Shown here one piece after another: positions 17,523 to 26,863 of a DNA stretch of 64,000 bases. The stretch is taken from the NCBI RefSeq assembly GCF_003946915.1, contig NZ_RPOC01000004.1, positions 124,001 to 188,000 on the forward strand. Reading direction: 5' to 3'. Numbering within the stretch: position 1 is the stretch's first letter; each line of letters begins with the position of its first letter. A program made the position numbers and the translations under genes. Source of the stretch: Flavobacterium ustbae. Lineage in GTDB: Bacteria; Bacteroidota; Bacteroidia; Flavobacteriales; Flavobacteriaceae. The notes beneath the pieces are model-generated. The model searched no databases. It saw only the letters and a list, made by a program, of their open reading frames with translations, and had not been told where the DNA came from.

Positions 17523-18752
17523 GTGACTCAGATCAATAAATTAAAAATATTCAATGATCCTATATATGGATTCATAACGATTCCGAACGAGCTGGTTTAC
17601 GATTTAATTCAGCATCCTTATTTTCAGCGTCTACGCCGTATCTCTCAAATGGGGTTATCGTATTTAGTGTATCCAGGAGCCAATCATACCCGTTTTCATC
17701 ATGCTTTAGGATGCATGCATCTCATGAAAAAAGCGATTGATACGCTTCGTTTTAAAGATGTTGTAATTTCTGAAGAAGAAGAAAATGCACTTTTAATAGC
17801 GATTTTGCTTCACGATATAGGGCATGGGCCATTTTCTCATGCAATGGAAAAAAGTATTGTAGAAGATGTGCATCATGAAGCTATTTCGCTCTTGTTTATG
17901 AATCAGTTAAATGAAGAATTTGGCGGAAGATTAAGCTTGGCGATTCAGGTTTTTAAAGGAGAATATCATAGAAAATTCATGCTGCAATTAATTTCGAGCC
18001 AATTAGATATGGATCGTATGGATTATTTAAAACGTGATAGTTTTTATACAGGTGTTGCAGAAGGAAATGTTAATTCTGAACGTTTGATTCAGATGATGAA
18101 TGTTGAAAATGATGTTTTGGTAATCGAAGAAAAAGGAATTTATTCTGTTGAGAAATTTCTACTTTCTAGAAGATTAATGTATTGGCAGGCTTATTTGCAT
18201 AAAACAAGTTTGGTTGCGGAGTTAATTTTGATGAAAGTCTTAAAAAGAGCCAAAGAACTGGTTTTAAAAGGAGTAGATCTTCCTTGCAGTGAACCGCTTT
18301 CTTATTTTATGCACAATAAAGTTACTCTTGAAGATTTTGATGCCGAAAAATTAGATTTATTTTCGCAATTAGATGATTTTGATATTATTAGTGCCTTAAA
18401 AGCTTGGCAGAGACAAGACGATTTTGTTTTAAGCACTTTGAGTAAAATGATCATTAACAGAGATTTGCTTAAAATTAAAATGAGTGCAGAGAAAGTCCCG
18501 ATGGAAGAATCTCAATCATTAAAAGAGCAGTTTGCCGCTAAACATCATATTTCACAATTAGAAGCAGGATATTTCATTTTTAGAGGAAAAATTAAAAATC
18601 AAGCTTACAGTAAAGAAGCAGAACCTATCCGTATTTTGAAAAAAGATAAAACAATTGAGGATGTCGTTGAAGCTTCTGATCAGCTGAATTTGAAATCGTT
18701 ATCTAAATTGGTAACAAAATATTATATCTGTTTCCCAAAACAACTTATATAA
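17523..18752 (+). CDS. HD domain phosphohydrolase (dGTPase-like)
   Basis: The 409-residue protein has the HD metal-binding residues in FHHALGCMHLMKKA and LLHDIGHGPFSHAMEKS (residues ~55-125). It also carries the DQLDMDRMDYLKRDSFYTG-type segment found in SAMHD1/dGTPase-like proteins, here SSQLDMDRMDYLKRDSFY. It probably hydrolyses nucleotides; the substrate is not deducible. The start is GTG at 17523, because the next Met in frame lies inside the conserved domain. It is the first gene of the + strand block leading into lipid A genes, with a 39-bp gap to lpxD. Confidence 0.87.
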   Translation: MTQINKLKIFNDPIYGFITIPNELVYDLIQHPYFQRLRRISQMGLSYLVYPGANHTRFHHALGCMHLMKKAIDTLRFKDVVISEEEENALLIAILLHDIGHGPFSHAMEKSIVEDVHHEAISLLFMNQLNEEFGGRLSLAIQVFKGEYHRKFMLQLISSQLDMDRMDYLKRDSFYTGVAEGNVNSERLIQMMNVENDVLVIEEKGIYSVEKFLLSRRLMYWQAYLHKTSLVAELILMKVLKRAKELVLKGVDLPCSEPLSYFMHNKVTLEDFDAEKLDLFSQLDDFDIISALKAWQRQDDFVLSTLSKMIINRDLLKIKMSAEKVPMEESQSLKEQFAAKHHISQLEAGYFIFRGKIKNQAYSKEAEPIRILKKDKTIEDVVEASDQLNLKSLSKLVTKYYICFPKQLI

Positions 18753-18791
18753 AATTAACATTTAAATCCTATTTTTTATATTTTTGTCGCG

Positions 18792-19835
18792 ATGAAATTT
18801 ACAGCAGAACAAATAGCAGGAATTTTAGAAGGAGAAGTTGTTGGGAATCCCAATGCAGAAGTTTCTAAGCTTTCTAAAATCGAAGAAGGAGACGAAGGAT
18901 CGCTTACTTTTTTGGCTAACCCAAAGTATATCAACTTTATATATACTACAAAAGCGACAGTGACAATTGTTAACGACAGCTTTATTCCAGAACAGGAAAT
19001 TACAACTACACTAATTAAAGTGGAAGATGCTTATGCAGCGTTTTCTAAACTTCTACACTTTTATAATCAGGTAAAATTAAATAAAACAGGTATCGAACCT
19101 CAGTCTTTTATGTCTGAAGGTACTAAATACGGTGAAAATCTTTATTTAGGAAGTTTTAGTTATATCGGACAAAATGTAGTTTTAGGTAATAATGTAAAAA
19201 TCTATCCAAACAGTTTTATTGGAGATAATGTTGTGATAGGTAATGATGTGTATGTTTTTGCAGGTGCAAAAATTTACTCAGAAACTGTTATTGGTAACAA
19301 TTGTACGGTACATTCTGGCGTTATTATCGGCGCTGATGGTTTCGGATTCGCTCCAAACGAAAATGGTGAATACAGTAAAGTGCCTCAAATTGGAAATGTT
19401 ATTATTGAAGATAACGTAGATATTGGTGCTAATACTACGATAGACAGAGCAACTCTTGGTTCTACTATAATTAGAAAAGGAGTGAAGCTAGACAATCAGA
19501 TTCAGATTGCCCATAATGTAGAAATTGGAAAAAATACTGTGATAGCTGCTCAAAGTGGTGTTGCAGGTTCTACAAAAATTGGCGAAAATTGTATGATTGG
19601 TGGGCAAGTTGGTATTGCAGGTCATTTAATAATAGGCAATAATGTTAGGCTTCAAGCACAGTCGGGTGTAGCCAGAAACATCAAAGATGATGAAGTTTTA
19701 CAAGGAACTCCATCTCTTGGATATACTGATTTTAATAAATCGTATGTTCATTTTAAGAATCTGCCTAAAATTGTGGCTGAAGTTGAAGAATTAAAAAAAC
19801 AAATAATAAACCCAAAAAATGGAAATAATGGTTAA
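18792..19835 (+). CDS. lpxD: UDP-3-O-acylglucosamine N-acyltransferase LpxD
   Basis: LpxD adds the N-linked acyl chain in lipid A synthesis. The 347-residue protein has the N-terminal uridine-binding domain (to ~100), then a left-handed beta helix of hexapeptide repeats (I-G-x-N-x type, ~105-310), with the catalytic-type His in [13 protein letters not shown] short C-terminal helix follows. The length agrees with E. coli LpxD. Its stop overlaps the start of lpxC by 17 nt, implying translational coupling. A TATTTTTG box ends only 5 nt before the ATG. Confidence 0.94.
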   Translation: MKFTAEQIAGILEGEVVGNPNAEVSKLSKIEEGDEGSLTFLANPKYINFIYTTKATVTIVNDSFIPEQEITTTLIKVEDAYAAFSKLLHFYNQVKLNKTGIEPQSFMSEGTKYGENLYLGSFSYIGQNVVLGNNVKIYPNSFIGDNVVIGNDVYVFAGAKIYSETVIGNNCTVHSGVIIGADGFGFAPNENGEYSKVPQIGNVIIEDNVDIGANTTIDRATLGSTIIRKGVKLDNQIQIAHNVEIGKNTVIAAQSGVAGSTKIGENCMIGGQVGIAGHLIIGNNVRLQAQSGVARNIKDDEVLQGTPSLGYTDFNKSYVHFKNLPKIVAEVEELKKQIINPKNGNNG

Positions 19836-21216
19836 ACAGAAGACCATCAAAAATGAAATTTCGCTAACAGGAGTTGGTTTACACACTGGAAAAGAAGTTA
19901 CAATGACTTTTAAACCTGCACCCGTTAATAATGGTTTCACTTTTGTAAGAGTAGATTTGCAAGGTCAACCAGTCATTGAAGCTGATGCTAATTATGTTGT
20001 TAATACTCAGAGAGGAACAAATCTTGAGAAACTTGGTGTAAAAATTCAGACACCAGAACACGTATTAGCTGCAGTTGTTGGATGTGATTTGGATAATGTC
20101 ATTATTGAATTGAATGCTTCTGAACTACCTATTATGGATGGTTCATCAAAATATTTTGTTGAAGCTATAGAAAAAGCAGGAATCGAAGAGCAAGACGCTA
20201 ACCGTAATGTGTATGTGGTAAAAGAAGTTATTTCATTTACAGACGAAGCTACAGGAAGCGAAATTCTTGTGATGCCTAGCGATGAATATCAAGTTACAAC
20301 TATGGTAGATTTTGGTACAAAAGTTTTAGGTACTCAAAATGCTACTCTTAAAAGTCTAGCCGATTTTAAATCTGAAATTGCAAGCTCTAGAACTTTTAGT
20401 TTTCTTCATGAATTAGAGTCTTTGTTAGAACACGGTCTTATTAAAGGTGGAGATTTAAACAATGCAATCGTTTATGTAGATAAAGAAATCTCTGAATCTA
20501 CAATGGAAAATTTAAAGAAAGCTTTTGGTAAAGAAGAGATTTCTGTAAAACCAAACGGCGTTTTAGATAACCTTACTTTGCATTATCCAAACGAAGCGGC
20601 AAGACACAAATTGCTTGATGTAATTGGAGATTTATCTCTTATTGGAGTGCGTATTCAAGGAAAAATCATTGCTAACAAACCAGGTCACTTTGTAAATACT
20701 CAGTTTGCAAAAAAACTGGCAAAAATTATCAAAATAGAGCAGAGAAATCATGTTCCAACTTATGATTTGCATCAAGAACCATTGATGGATATTCATAAAA
20801 TCATGTCTATGCTTCCTCATAGACCGCCATTCTTGCTAATTGACAGAATTATAGAAATGTCTGATCGTCATGTAGTAGGATTGAAAAATGTTACGATGAA
20901 CGAGAATTTCTTCGTTGGTCACTTTCCAGAAGCTCCAGTTATGCCAGGTGTATTAATTGTTGAAGCAATGGCACAAACAGGCGGAATTTTAGTATTAAGC
21001 ACTGTTCCAGATCCTGAAAATTATTTGACATACTTCATGAAAATTGATAATGTTAAATTTAAACACAAAGTATTGCCTGGTGATACTTTAATTTTCAAAT
21101 GTGAGTTAATTTCTCCTATCAGAAGAGGAATTTGCCATATGCAAGCCAATGCTTATGCAAATGGTAAATTGGTAACTGAGGCTGAATTAATGGCACAAAT
21201 AGCAAGAAAACAATAA
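19819..21216 (+). CDS. lpxC: Bifunctional LpxC deacetylase / FabZ hydroxyacyl-ACP dehydratase
   Basis: This 465-residue fusion is typical of Bacteroidota. The LpxC part (~1-310) is a zinc deacetylase committing to lipid A, with [25 protein letters not shown] and [14 protein letters not shown] carrying the expected His/Asp ligands. The FabZ part (~320-465) dehydrates 3-hydroxyacyl-ACP, with [11 protein letters not shown] and [20 protein letters not shown]. Combining both makes sense because they share the hydroxyacyl-ACP pool. The first ATG overlaps lpxD by 17 nt. A Met three codons later (19828) is an equally plausible start. Confidence 0.94.
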   Translation: MEIMVKQKTIKNEISLTGVGLHTGKEVTMTFKPAPVNNGFTFVRVDLQGQPVIEADANYVVNTQRGTNLEKLGVKIQTPEHVLAAVVGCDLDNVIIELNASELPIMDGSSKYFVEAIEKAGIEEQDANRNVYVVKEVISFTDEATGSEILVMPSDEYQVTTMVDFGTKVLGTQNATLKSLADFKSEIASSRTFSFLHELESLLEHGLIKGGDLNNAIVYVDKEISESTMENLKKAFGKEEISVKPNGVLDNLTLHYPNEAARHKLLDVIGDLSLIGVRIQGKIIANKPGHFVNTQFAKKLAKIIKIEQRNHVPTYDLHQEPLMDIHKIMSMLPHRPPFLLIDRIIEMSDRHVVGLKNVTMNENFFVGHFPEAPVMPGVLIVEAMAQTGGILVLSTVPDPENYLTYFMKIDNVKFKHKVLPGDTLIFKCELISPIRRGICHMQANAYANGKLVTEAELMAQIARKQ

Positions 21217-21290
21217 TAAATTATCAAATTTATTGTTTAGGTTTGTTGCTTCAAATCAGAATATTTTAATTAAAAATATAAAACATACAG

Positions 21291-22076
21291 ATGAATCAAC
21301 CATTAGCATATGTTCATCCAGGCGCGAAAATCGCTAAAAACGTTGTAATAGAGCCTTTTACAACAATTCACAATAATGTTGTTATTGGTGATGGTACTTG
21401 GATTGGTTCAAACGTGACCATTATGGAAGGAGCTCGAATTGGAAAAAATTGTAATATTTTTCCAGGAGCTGTAATTTCTGCAGTGCCACAAGATTTAAAA
21501 TTTGGAGGTGAAGATTCTCTTGCTATTATCGGTGATAATTGTACTATTAGAGAATGCGTAACAATAAATAGAGGAACAGTTGCTTCTGGTCAAACTATAA
21601 TTGGAAACAATTGTTTAGTAATGGCTTACGCTCACATTGCCCATGACTGCGAAATTGGAAATAATGCCATTATTGTAAATGGTGTTGCTCTAGCAGGTCA
21701 CGTAGTTGTTGGAAATCACGCTGTTATTGGTGGTTTAGCTGCGATTCACCAGTTTATTCATATTGGAGATCATGCTATGATTTCTGGAGGATCTTTGGTA
21801 AGAAAAGATGTTCCGCCATTTACAAAAGCAGCAAAAGAGCCTTTGTCTTATGTTGGAATTAATTCTGTTGGTTTAAGAAGAAGAGGATTTACTACTGAAA
21901 AAATTAGAGAAATTCAGGAAATTTATAGAATTTTATACCAAAAGAATTACAATACAACTCAAGCTTTAAGCATTATTGAAGCAGAAATGGAAGCGACTCC
22001 TGAAAGAGATGAGATTTTAGATTTTATCAGAAATTCGTCTCGAGGAATTATGAAAGGTTACTCGGGTAATTATTAA
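21291..22076 (+). CDS. lpxA: Acyl-ACP--UDP-N-acetylglucosamine O-acyltransferase LpxA
   Basis: LpxA performs the first acylation of lipid A. The 261-residue protein is a hexapeptide beta helix beginning PLAYVHPGAKIAKNV, with the catalytic-type His in MAYAHIAHDCEIGN and the GGLAAIHQFIHIG segment. The C-terminal helical domain follows KAAKEPLSYVGINSVGLRRRGF. The length is normal. It follows lpxC-fabZ by 74 bp, giving the order lpxD, lpxC-fabZ, lpxA. Confidence 0.95.
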   Translation: MNQPLAYVHPGAKIAKNVVIEPFTTIHNNVVIGDGTWIGSNVTIMEGARIGKNCNIFPGAVISAVPQDLKFGGEDSLAIIGDNCTIRECVTINRGTVASGQTIIGNNCLVMAYAHIAHDCEIGNNAIIVNGVALAGHVVVGNHAVIGGLAAIHQFIHIGDHAMISGGSLVRKDVPPFTKAAKEPLSYVGINSVGLRRRGFTTEKIREIQEIYRILYQKNYNTTQALSIIEAEMEATPERDEILDFIRNSSRGIMKGYSGNY

Positions 22077-22078
22077 AT

Positions 22079-22195
22079 TTTAGAGTTTAGATTTCTGATT
22101 TTAGATTTCTAAACTAAGAATAAAGAAACATTTAAAAATGTGTTGATTTTAAGTCTTAAATGAATCTAAAATCTACACTCTAAAATCTAAAATAA
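22079..22195. repeat. Inverted AATCTAAAATCT-family repeat before efp
   Basis: TTTAGAGTTTAGATTT... near 22079-22108 is roughly complementary to AAATCTAAAATCT... near 22165-22195. The same words occur before holA (6265-6290), hisA (49328-49358) and hisIE (51066-51120). Confidence 0.6.
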
Positions 22196-22204
22196 ATAAA
22201 CAAA

Positions 22205-22771
22205 ATGGCGTCTACATCAGATATTAGAAACGGATTGTGTATTAAATTTAATCACGATATCTATAAAATTATTGAATTTCTTCACGTAAAACCTGGAAAA
22301 GGTCCAGCTTTCGTAAGAACAAAACTAAAAAGTTTAACTTCAGGTAAAGTATTAGACAATACTTTTTCTGCAGGTCATAAAATTGATACTATTAGAGTTG
22401 AAACACATACATTTCAATTTTTATATCCAGAAGGAGATGAGTTTCACTTTATGAACGCTGAGACATTTGAACAGATTTCTTTAAACAAAAATATTTTGGA
22501 TGCTCCAGATTTGTTAAAAGAAGGAACAAACGTAATGGTTCAAATTAATACTGAAACTGATTTACCATTATCAGTAGATATGCCAGCATCTGTAATTCTT
22601 GAAGTTACTTACGCAGAGCCGGGAGTAAAAGGAAATACTGCTACTAATGCAACTAAAAATGCTACTGTAGAAACTGGTGCTAATATCAACGTTCCGTTAT
22701 TTATTAACGAAGGTGATAAAATTAAAATCGATACTGCTTCAGGTTCTTATATGGAGCGTGTAAAGGAATAG
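22205..22771 (+). CDS. efp: Translation elongation factor P
   Basis: EF-P relieves ribosome stalling at polyproline stretches. The 188-residue protein has the three-domain family layout and length, with the tip loop HVKPGKGPAFVRTKLKSL carrying Lys where E. coli EF-P is modified. Domain III ends GDKIKIDTASGSYMERVKE. A cognate modification enzyme (EpmA/B, EarP) is not visible in the window. It sits between lpxA and a second lpxD-like gene on the same strand. Confidence 0.95.
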   Translation: MASTSDIRNGLCIKFNHDIYKIIEFLHVKPGKGPAFVRTKLKSLTSGKVLDNTFSAGHKIDTIRVETHTFQFLYPEGDEFHFMNAETFEQISLNKNILDAPDLLKEGTNVMVQINTETDLPLSVDMPASVILEVTYAEPGVKGNTATNATKNATVETGANINVPLFINEGDKIKIDTASGSYMERVKE

Positions 22772-22796
22772 TTATTTTAATTAAGATAATTTGACA

Positions 22797-22860
22797 ATGA
22801 GTCAATTAGATAATTTGTGAGTCGGCATAATTTTGTATATTCACATTCTAATTGACTCAT
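22797..22860. repeat. 14-bp inverted repeat flanking a promoter-like box
   Basis: ATGAGTCAATTAGA (22797-22810) and TCTAATTGACTCAT (22847-22860) are perfect complements. The 36-nt loop contains TAATTTTG (22828-22835), which matches the -7 element. The arrangement lies directly upstream of the second lpxD-like gene. Confidence 0.7.
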
Positions 22861-22892
22861 TTTCTAATTTACAAGTTTTCTAATTATACTAT

Positions 22893-23822
22893 ATGAAATT
22901 TCCAAAGAGTCATTCTTTACAAGAAATTGCCAATTTGCTTAACTGCAAATTTATTGGAGACAAAGACTTTCAAGTTTTAGGCATGAACGAGATACACGTT
23001 GTGGAGCCTGGAGATATTGTTTTTGTCGACCACCCAAAATATTATGATAAAGCCTTACAATCGGCAGCAACTATTGTTTTGATAAACAAAGAAGTAGAAT
23101 GTCCAGAGGGTAAAGCGCTGTTAATATCTGATGATCCATTTAGAGATTTCAATATTCTTACGAGACATTTTAAGCCATTTCAGTTTGCTAATGTTGCTAT
23201 TGCTTCTTCTGCAGAGATAGGAGAAGGAACTGTAATTCAGCCCAATACTTTTGTGGGTAACAATGTGAAAATCGGTAAAAACTGTCTAATACACTCTAAT
23301 GTCTCTATTTACGATCATACTGTAATTGGCGATAATGTTATTATACATGCTGGAACTATTTTAGGAGCCGATGCTTTTTATTATAAAAAACGTCCAGAAG
23401 GTTTCGATCAGCTAATTTCTGGCGGAAGAGTTGTTATTGAAGATAATGTTGGTATTGGTGCTTTGTGTACAATTGACAAAGGTGTTACTGGAGATACAAC
23501 AATTGGTGCGGGAACTAAACTAGACAATCAAGTACATGTTGGACACGATACTGTAATTGGAAAAAAATGTCTGATTGCCTCTCAAACTGGTATTGCTGGC
23601 TGTGTAATTGTAGAAGACGAAGTTACCTTATGGGGACAAGTAGGAACTACAAGCGGTATTACAATAGGCGCAAAAGCCGTTGTGATGGGCCAGACAGGGG
23701 TTACTAAATCTGTTGAAGGAGGAAAATCTTATTTCGGTACTCCAATTGAAGAATCTAGAGAAAAATTGAAACAATTAGCCAATATCAAGAAGATTCCTGA
23801 AATTTTAAGTAAATTGAAGTAA
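22893..23822 (+). CDS. Second LpxD-like UDP-3-O-acylglucosamine N-acyltransferase
   Basis: The 309-residue protein keeps the LpxD architecture. An N-terminal nucleotide-binding domain includes GDIVFVDHPKYYDKAL. A hexapeptide beta helix retains a His at the catalytic position (NQVHVGHDTVIG). It lacks about 40 residues relative to the canonical LpxD in this window and differs throughout the helix. It may acylate a different sugar nucleotide or use a different chain length. It is 1 nt upstream of the NTF2-like gene, so the two are very probably co-transcribed. Specificity is not deducible. Confidence 0.82.
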   Translation: MKFPKSHSLQEIANLLNCKFIGDKDFQVLGMNEIHVVEPGDIVFVDHPKYYDKALQSAATIVLINKEVECPEGKALLISDDPFRDFNILTRHFKPFQFANVAIASSAEIGEGTVIQPNTFVGNNVKIGKNCLIHSNVSIYDHTVIGDNVIIHAGTILGADAFYYKKRPEGFDQLISGGRVVIEDNVGIGALCTIDKGVTGDTTIGAGTKLDNQVHVGHDTVIGKKCLIASQTGIAGCVIVEDEVTLWGQVGTTSGITIGAKAVVMGQTGVTKSVEGGKSYFGTPIEESREKLKQLANIKKIPEILSKLK

Positions 23823-23823
23823 T

Positions 23824-24186
23824 ATGTCTATTAAAGAATTTGTTCAGAAATTTTATAAGTCAGATGCCTTAATTGATAGTGAAATTTTAAAAACTTATCT
23901 GCATCCTGACGTTATACTGGAATGGAATAGCAGTAAAGGTTTTATTCAGATGGACTATGGTGCCATAGTTGAAATGGCTAATGATCTAAGTCGCGCATAT
24001 GTGCGTTCTAAAGTTAGGATAAGCCATATTATTTCTGAAGATGATTTAGTATCAGTACGTTACTCTCATTTTGTAAAAACAATAGAAAATCCGCGAGAAG
24101 AAATGCTCTTAGCGCATTTTGCAACAATTTGGCAGATAAAAGATGATAAACTTTATAGAGGTTATCAAATGAGTCAATTTTCTTAA
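23824..24186 (+). CDS. NTF2-like (SnoaL fold) protein
   Basis: The 120-residue protein looks like a cone-shaped NTF2/SnoaL-like domain. It has an N-terminal helix (SIKEFVQKFYKSDAL), then YLHPDVILEW, and a C-terminal antiparallel sheet ending FATIWQIKDDKLYRGYQMSQF. The family covers ligand-binding proteins and small enzymes, so no function can be assigned. It starts 1 nt after the stop of the second lpxD-like gene, a tight coupling that suggests a shared role. Confidence 0.75.
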   Translation: MSIKEFVQKFYKSDALIDSEILKTYLHPDVILEWNSSKGFIQMDYGAIVEMANDLSRAYVRSKVRISHIISEDDLVSVRYSHFVKTIENPREEMLLAHFATIWQIKDDKLYRGYQMSQFS

Positions 24187-24229
24187 TATTTTTTTGACAA
24201 TAAAAGAGGCAAAATACATTACAAAACCT

Positions 24230-24237
24230 TATTTTTG
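24230..24237 (+). promoter_or_regulatory. -7 element TATTTTTG upstream of sucD
   Basis: TATTTTTG matches TAnnTTTG and lies 35 nt before the sucD ATG. The nearest upstream TTG (24194-24196) is 33 nt away, too far for the consensus, so the promoter is only half supported. Confidence 0.4.
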
Positions 24238-24272
24238 CAACACAAATTTAAAAACTACATAAAATATATATC

Positions 24273-25145
24273 ATGAGTGTTTTAGTTAATAAAGATTCCA
24301 AAATAATTGTTCAGGGATTTACAGGGAGCGAAGGAACTTTCCACGCTTCTCAAATGATTGAGTACGGTACTAATGTTGTTGGAGGTGTTACTCCAGGAAA
24401 AGGTGGTACAAGCCATTTAGATCGTCCAGTTTTTAATACAGTAAAAGACGCTGTTGATCAAGCTGGTGCTGATACTTCTATCATTTTTGTTCCGCCAGCT
24501 TTTGCTGCTGATGCAATTATGGAAGCTGCTGATGCTGGAATTAAAGTAATTATTGCTATTACAGAAGGAATTCCTGTAGCAGATATGATTAAAGCAAATA
24601 ATTATGTTAAAGAAAGAAATTCAAGATTAATTGGTCCTAACTGTCCAGGTGTAATTACTCCAGGTGAAGCTAAAGTTGGTATTATGCCAGGTTTCGTTTT
24701 CAAAAAAGGAACAGTTGGTATCGTTTCTAAATCAGGAACTTTAACTTATGAAGCTGCTGACCAAGTTGTAAAACAAGGTTTAGGAATCACTACAGCAATC
24801 GGTATTGGTGGAGATCCAATTATTGGAACTACAACTAAAGAAGCTGTTGAATTATTAATGAACGACCCAGAAACTGAAGCAATCATTATGATTGGTGAAA
24901 TTGGAGGTCAGCTTGAAGCTGATGCTGCAAGATGGGTAAAAGCTGATGGTAACCGTAAACCAGTTATTGGTTTTATCGCTGGAGAAACTGCTCCTGCTGG
25001 TAGAACAATGGGTCACGCAGGTGCAATTGTTGGTGGTTCTGATGATACAGCTGCAGCTAAAAAACAAATCATGAGAGACAACGGAATTCACGTTGTTGAT
25101 TCACCAGCTGAAATTGGTAAAAAAGTAAAAGAAGTACTTGGATAA
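24273..25145 (+). CDS. sucD: Succinate--CoA ligase subunit alpha
   Basis: This TCA-cycle enzyme subunit makes ATP or GTP from succinyl-CoA. The 290-residue protein has the CoA-binding Rossmann domain ([14 protein letters not shown] near the start), [20 protein letters not shown] in the middle and the phosphorylated His (about residue 248) in [10 protein letters not shown]. The beta subunit gene is not adjacent, as is common in Flavobacterium. A strong terminator follows. Confidence 0.96.
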   Translation: MSVLVNKDSKIIVQGFTGSEGTFHASQMIEYGTNVVGGVTPGKGGTSHLDRPVFNTVKDAVDQAGADTSIIFVPPAFAADAIMEAADAGIKVIIAITEGIPVADMIKANNYVKERNSRLIGPNCPGVITPGEAKVGIMPGFVFKKGTVGIVSKSGTLTYEAADQVVKQGLGITTAIGIGGDPIIGTTTKEAVELLMNDPETEAIIMIGEIGGQLEADAARWVKADGNRKPVIGFIAGETAPAGRTMGHAGAIVGGSDDTAAAKKQIMRDNGIHVVDSPAEIGKKVKEVLG

Positions 25146-25175
25146 TAAACTCCAATCTTTAAAATAATAAATTCC

Positions 25176-25208
25176 AAAAAAGTCTCAATATTTAGTTGAG
25201 ACTTTTTT
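25176..25208 (+). terminator. Intrinsic terminator after sucD
   Basis: The stem AAAAAAGTCTCAA (25176-25188) and TTGAGACTTTTTT (25196-25208) has a 7-nt loop and a T run. Confidence 0.88.
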
Positions 25209-25287
25209 ACATTTTAAAAGACTGAGGTATAAAATAAAAATCTTAGCATCTTGGAACCTCAGTATCTTAGAGGCTTAAAAAAGAAAT

Positions 25288-25716
25288 ATGTACAAAGAAT
25301 TAGAAAAATTTAAATCAACAAACAGTTTTACTTTTACTGTAAATGATAGTTTAGAGGAAGCTTGCAACGCTCCAGAAGGTAGTGCTGGAATTTTTGTTGT
25401 TTACGCTGTTGAAGGTGATGCAAAAGAACTTATTATGGTTGGTTCTACAGGAACTGTTCAGAATGACGGAACTTTAAAAAGTAAAAATGGCGGATTGTAC
25501 GATAAAATCGTAAACGGACATCAGTTTGCTAAAACAGGAAGAAAATATTCTTGGCCAGCTCAAATGAAATTAGAAAACATTTCTGAGCTTGAAGTAGCTT
25601 GGTATGAAACGTTCAATGCCGATGCAAAGGCAATTCCAACTGCTGTTGAAGGACAGGTTTTACAAAATTTCTTAGATGAAAATGGTAAGCTTCCTAGATG
25701 GAATGTAGCTTTTTAA
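25288..25716 (+). CDS. Conserved hypothetical protein, possible GIY-YIG-like fold
   Basis: I do not recognise this 142-residue protein with certainty. It has no signal peptide or transmembrane segment. The order GIFVVYAVEG, LIMVGSTGTV and GGLYDKIVNGHQF faintly recalls the GIY-YIG nuclease layout (G-x-Y-x-x-Y, then V-G-x-S/T), but the catalytic Arg/Glu arrangement is not convincing. The later YSWPAQMKLENISELEVAWYETF is the most distinctive stretch. It is flanked by terminators on both sides and is therefore a single-gene unit. Confidence 0.7.
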   Translation: MYKELEKFKSTNSFTFTVNDSLEEACNAPEGSAGIFVVYAVEGDAKELIMVGSTGTVQNDGTLKSKNGGLYDKIVNGHQFAKTGRKYSWPAQMKLENISELEVAWYETFNADAKAIPTAVEGQVLQNFLDENGKLPRWNVAF

Positions 25717-25737
25717 ACAAACTTAAAAATAAAATCG

Positions 25738-25769
25738 AAGCCCTGCTGTTTTACAGTAGGGCTTTTTTG
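25738..25769 (+). terminator. Intrinsic terminator
   Basis: The stem AAGCCCTGCTGT (25738-25749) and ACAGTAGGGCTT (25753-25764), with one G-T pair and a 3-nt loop, is followed by a T run. It ends the 142-residue gene. The rest of the gene-free stretch, 25770-26166, is AT-rich and shows only the TGTAAC pair described separately. Confidence 0.9.
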
Positions 25770-26111
25770 TTAGAAACAAGTAAACAATTCTGTAATAGAT
25801 TTTCAGAACAAGAACAAATAAAAGCACATTAGTTAATTAAAATTTAAATTATGGTAAATTTAAGTTTAATCAAAAAATGAAGGGCAAATATTGATAAATT
25901 TAGAAAAAACTACGATTTTTTGTAATTAGTTAGAGTTTGATTGTTTGATTTTCCTATATTTATAACACAAAAACAAAAAATAATGTTAAAATTGTATCCT
26001 TTCTGATTTTCGGTAAATAAAATAAAATGTAAAACAGTTGTTTAAGTTTTGTTAAATTTATATTAACCATTGAAAAGCAAAAAGAAATCAAAATTTTAAG
26101 TGATAATCTCA

Positions 26112-26135
26112 TGTAACGAATCGAATTGTTGTAAC
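26112..26135 (+). promoter_or_regulatory. Direct repeat TGTAACGAAT upstream of the ECF sigma gene
   Basis: TGTAACGAATCGAATT (from 26112) and TGTAACGAATTGATT (from 26130) repeat with an 18-bp period, ending about 30 bp before the sigma factor ATG. TGTAAC recurs at 26845 before fecR and at 28040 and 28089 before susC. It could be a binding site or promoter element of this sigma/anti-sigma locus. The role is inferred only from position. Confidence 0.4.
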
Positions 26136-26166
26136 GAATTGATTTTTACGCCCCAAGCATTTTTAT

Positions 26167-26772
26167 ATGAGTCAAATTTTAAAAAATAAAGTTTTAGACG
26201 ATTTTATTCTGTGGAATAATTTGAAGAACGGTAACGAGAAATCATTCTCTTTACTTTTTGAAAAGTATTATAGAGACTTAATCAGTTATGGCAATTCGCT
26301 TTGTCCATATGCTGAAAAAGTTCAAGATTGTATTCAAGATGTTTTTGCCGATATCTGGCTTTATCGCGATGCTCTGCAGGATAATGTTATTGTTAAGGCA
26401 TATTTGCTTTCTAGTGTTCGCAAGAGAATTGCGCGTCTAAATGAAAGAGATCATGTGTTTAGAAAAACCACTACTACTGATGTTTTAGAATTTCTTTTTG
26501 ACTTTTCTATAGAAAATGAATTGGTTGAAGATGAAGTAACAGCCGAACGTGTTTTACTGTTGAATAAATTATTAAATGATTTGCCTGGCCGACAGAAAGA
26601 AGCTTTGTATTTGCGCTACCACCAAGGATTAAGCGTAGATCAAATAGCCGATTTATTAGATGTAAACTATCAGTCAGCTAGTAATCTTTTGCATCGTGGT
26701 CTGCTAAGTCTTCGCAAAGAATGGAAAGGCAGTATTCCGCTTCTAGCCCTTTTATCCTCAGGGGTTTTTTAA
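26167..26772 (+). CDS. ECF RNA polymerase sigma factor (sigma-70 family)
   Basis: The 201-residue protein has region 2 (SFSLLFEKYYRDLISYGNSL...CIQDVFADIWLYRD) and region 4 with a helix-turn-helix (LPGRQKEALYLRYHQGLSVDQIADLLDVNYQSASNLLHRGLLSLRK). It lacks regions 1 and 3, as expected for an extracytoplasmic-function factor. It is followed 91 bp later by a FecR anti-sigma factor and then an STN-bearing SusC. This order fits a FecI-FecR-type trans-envelope switch in which substrate binding outside releases the sigma factor to transcribe the uptake genes. Confidence 0.92.
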   Translation: MSQILKNKVLDDFILWNNLKNGNEKSFSLLFEKYYRDLISYGNSLCPYAEKVQDCIQDVFADIWLYRDALQDNVIVKAYLLSSVRKRIARLNERDHVFRKTTTTDVLEFLFDFSIENELVEDEVTAERVLLLNKLLNDLPGRQKEALYLRYHQGLSVDQIADLLDVNYQSASNLLHRGLLSLRKEWKGSIPLLALLSSGVF

Positions 26773-26863
26773 AAATTTAAGAAAAAATCAAAAAAAAATC
26801 TTAAATAGGTGAGTATATAATAAAAAAACTGTCCTCTATGTTTTTGTAACCCTTAATAGTGTG

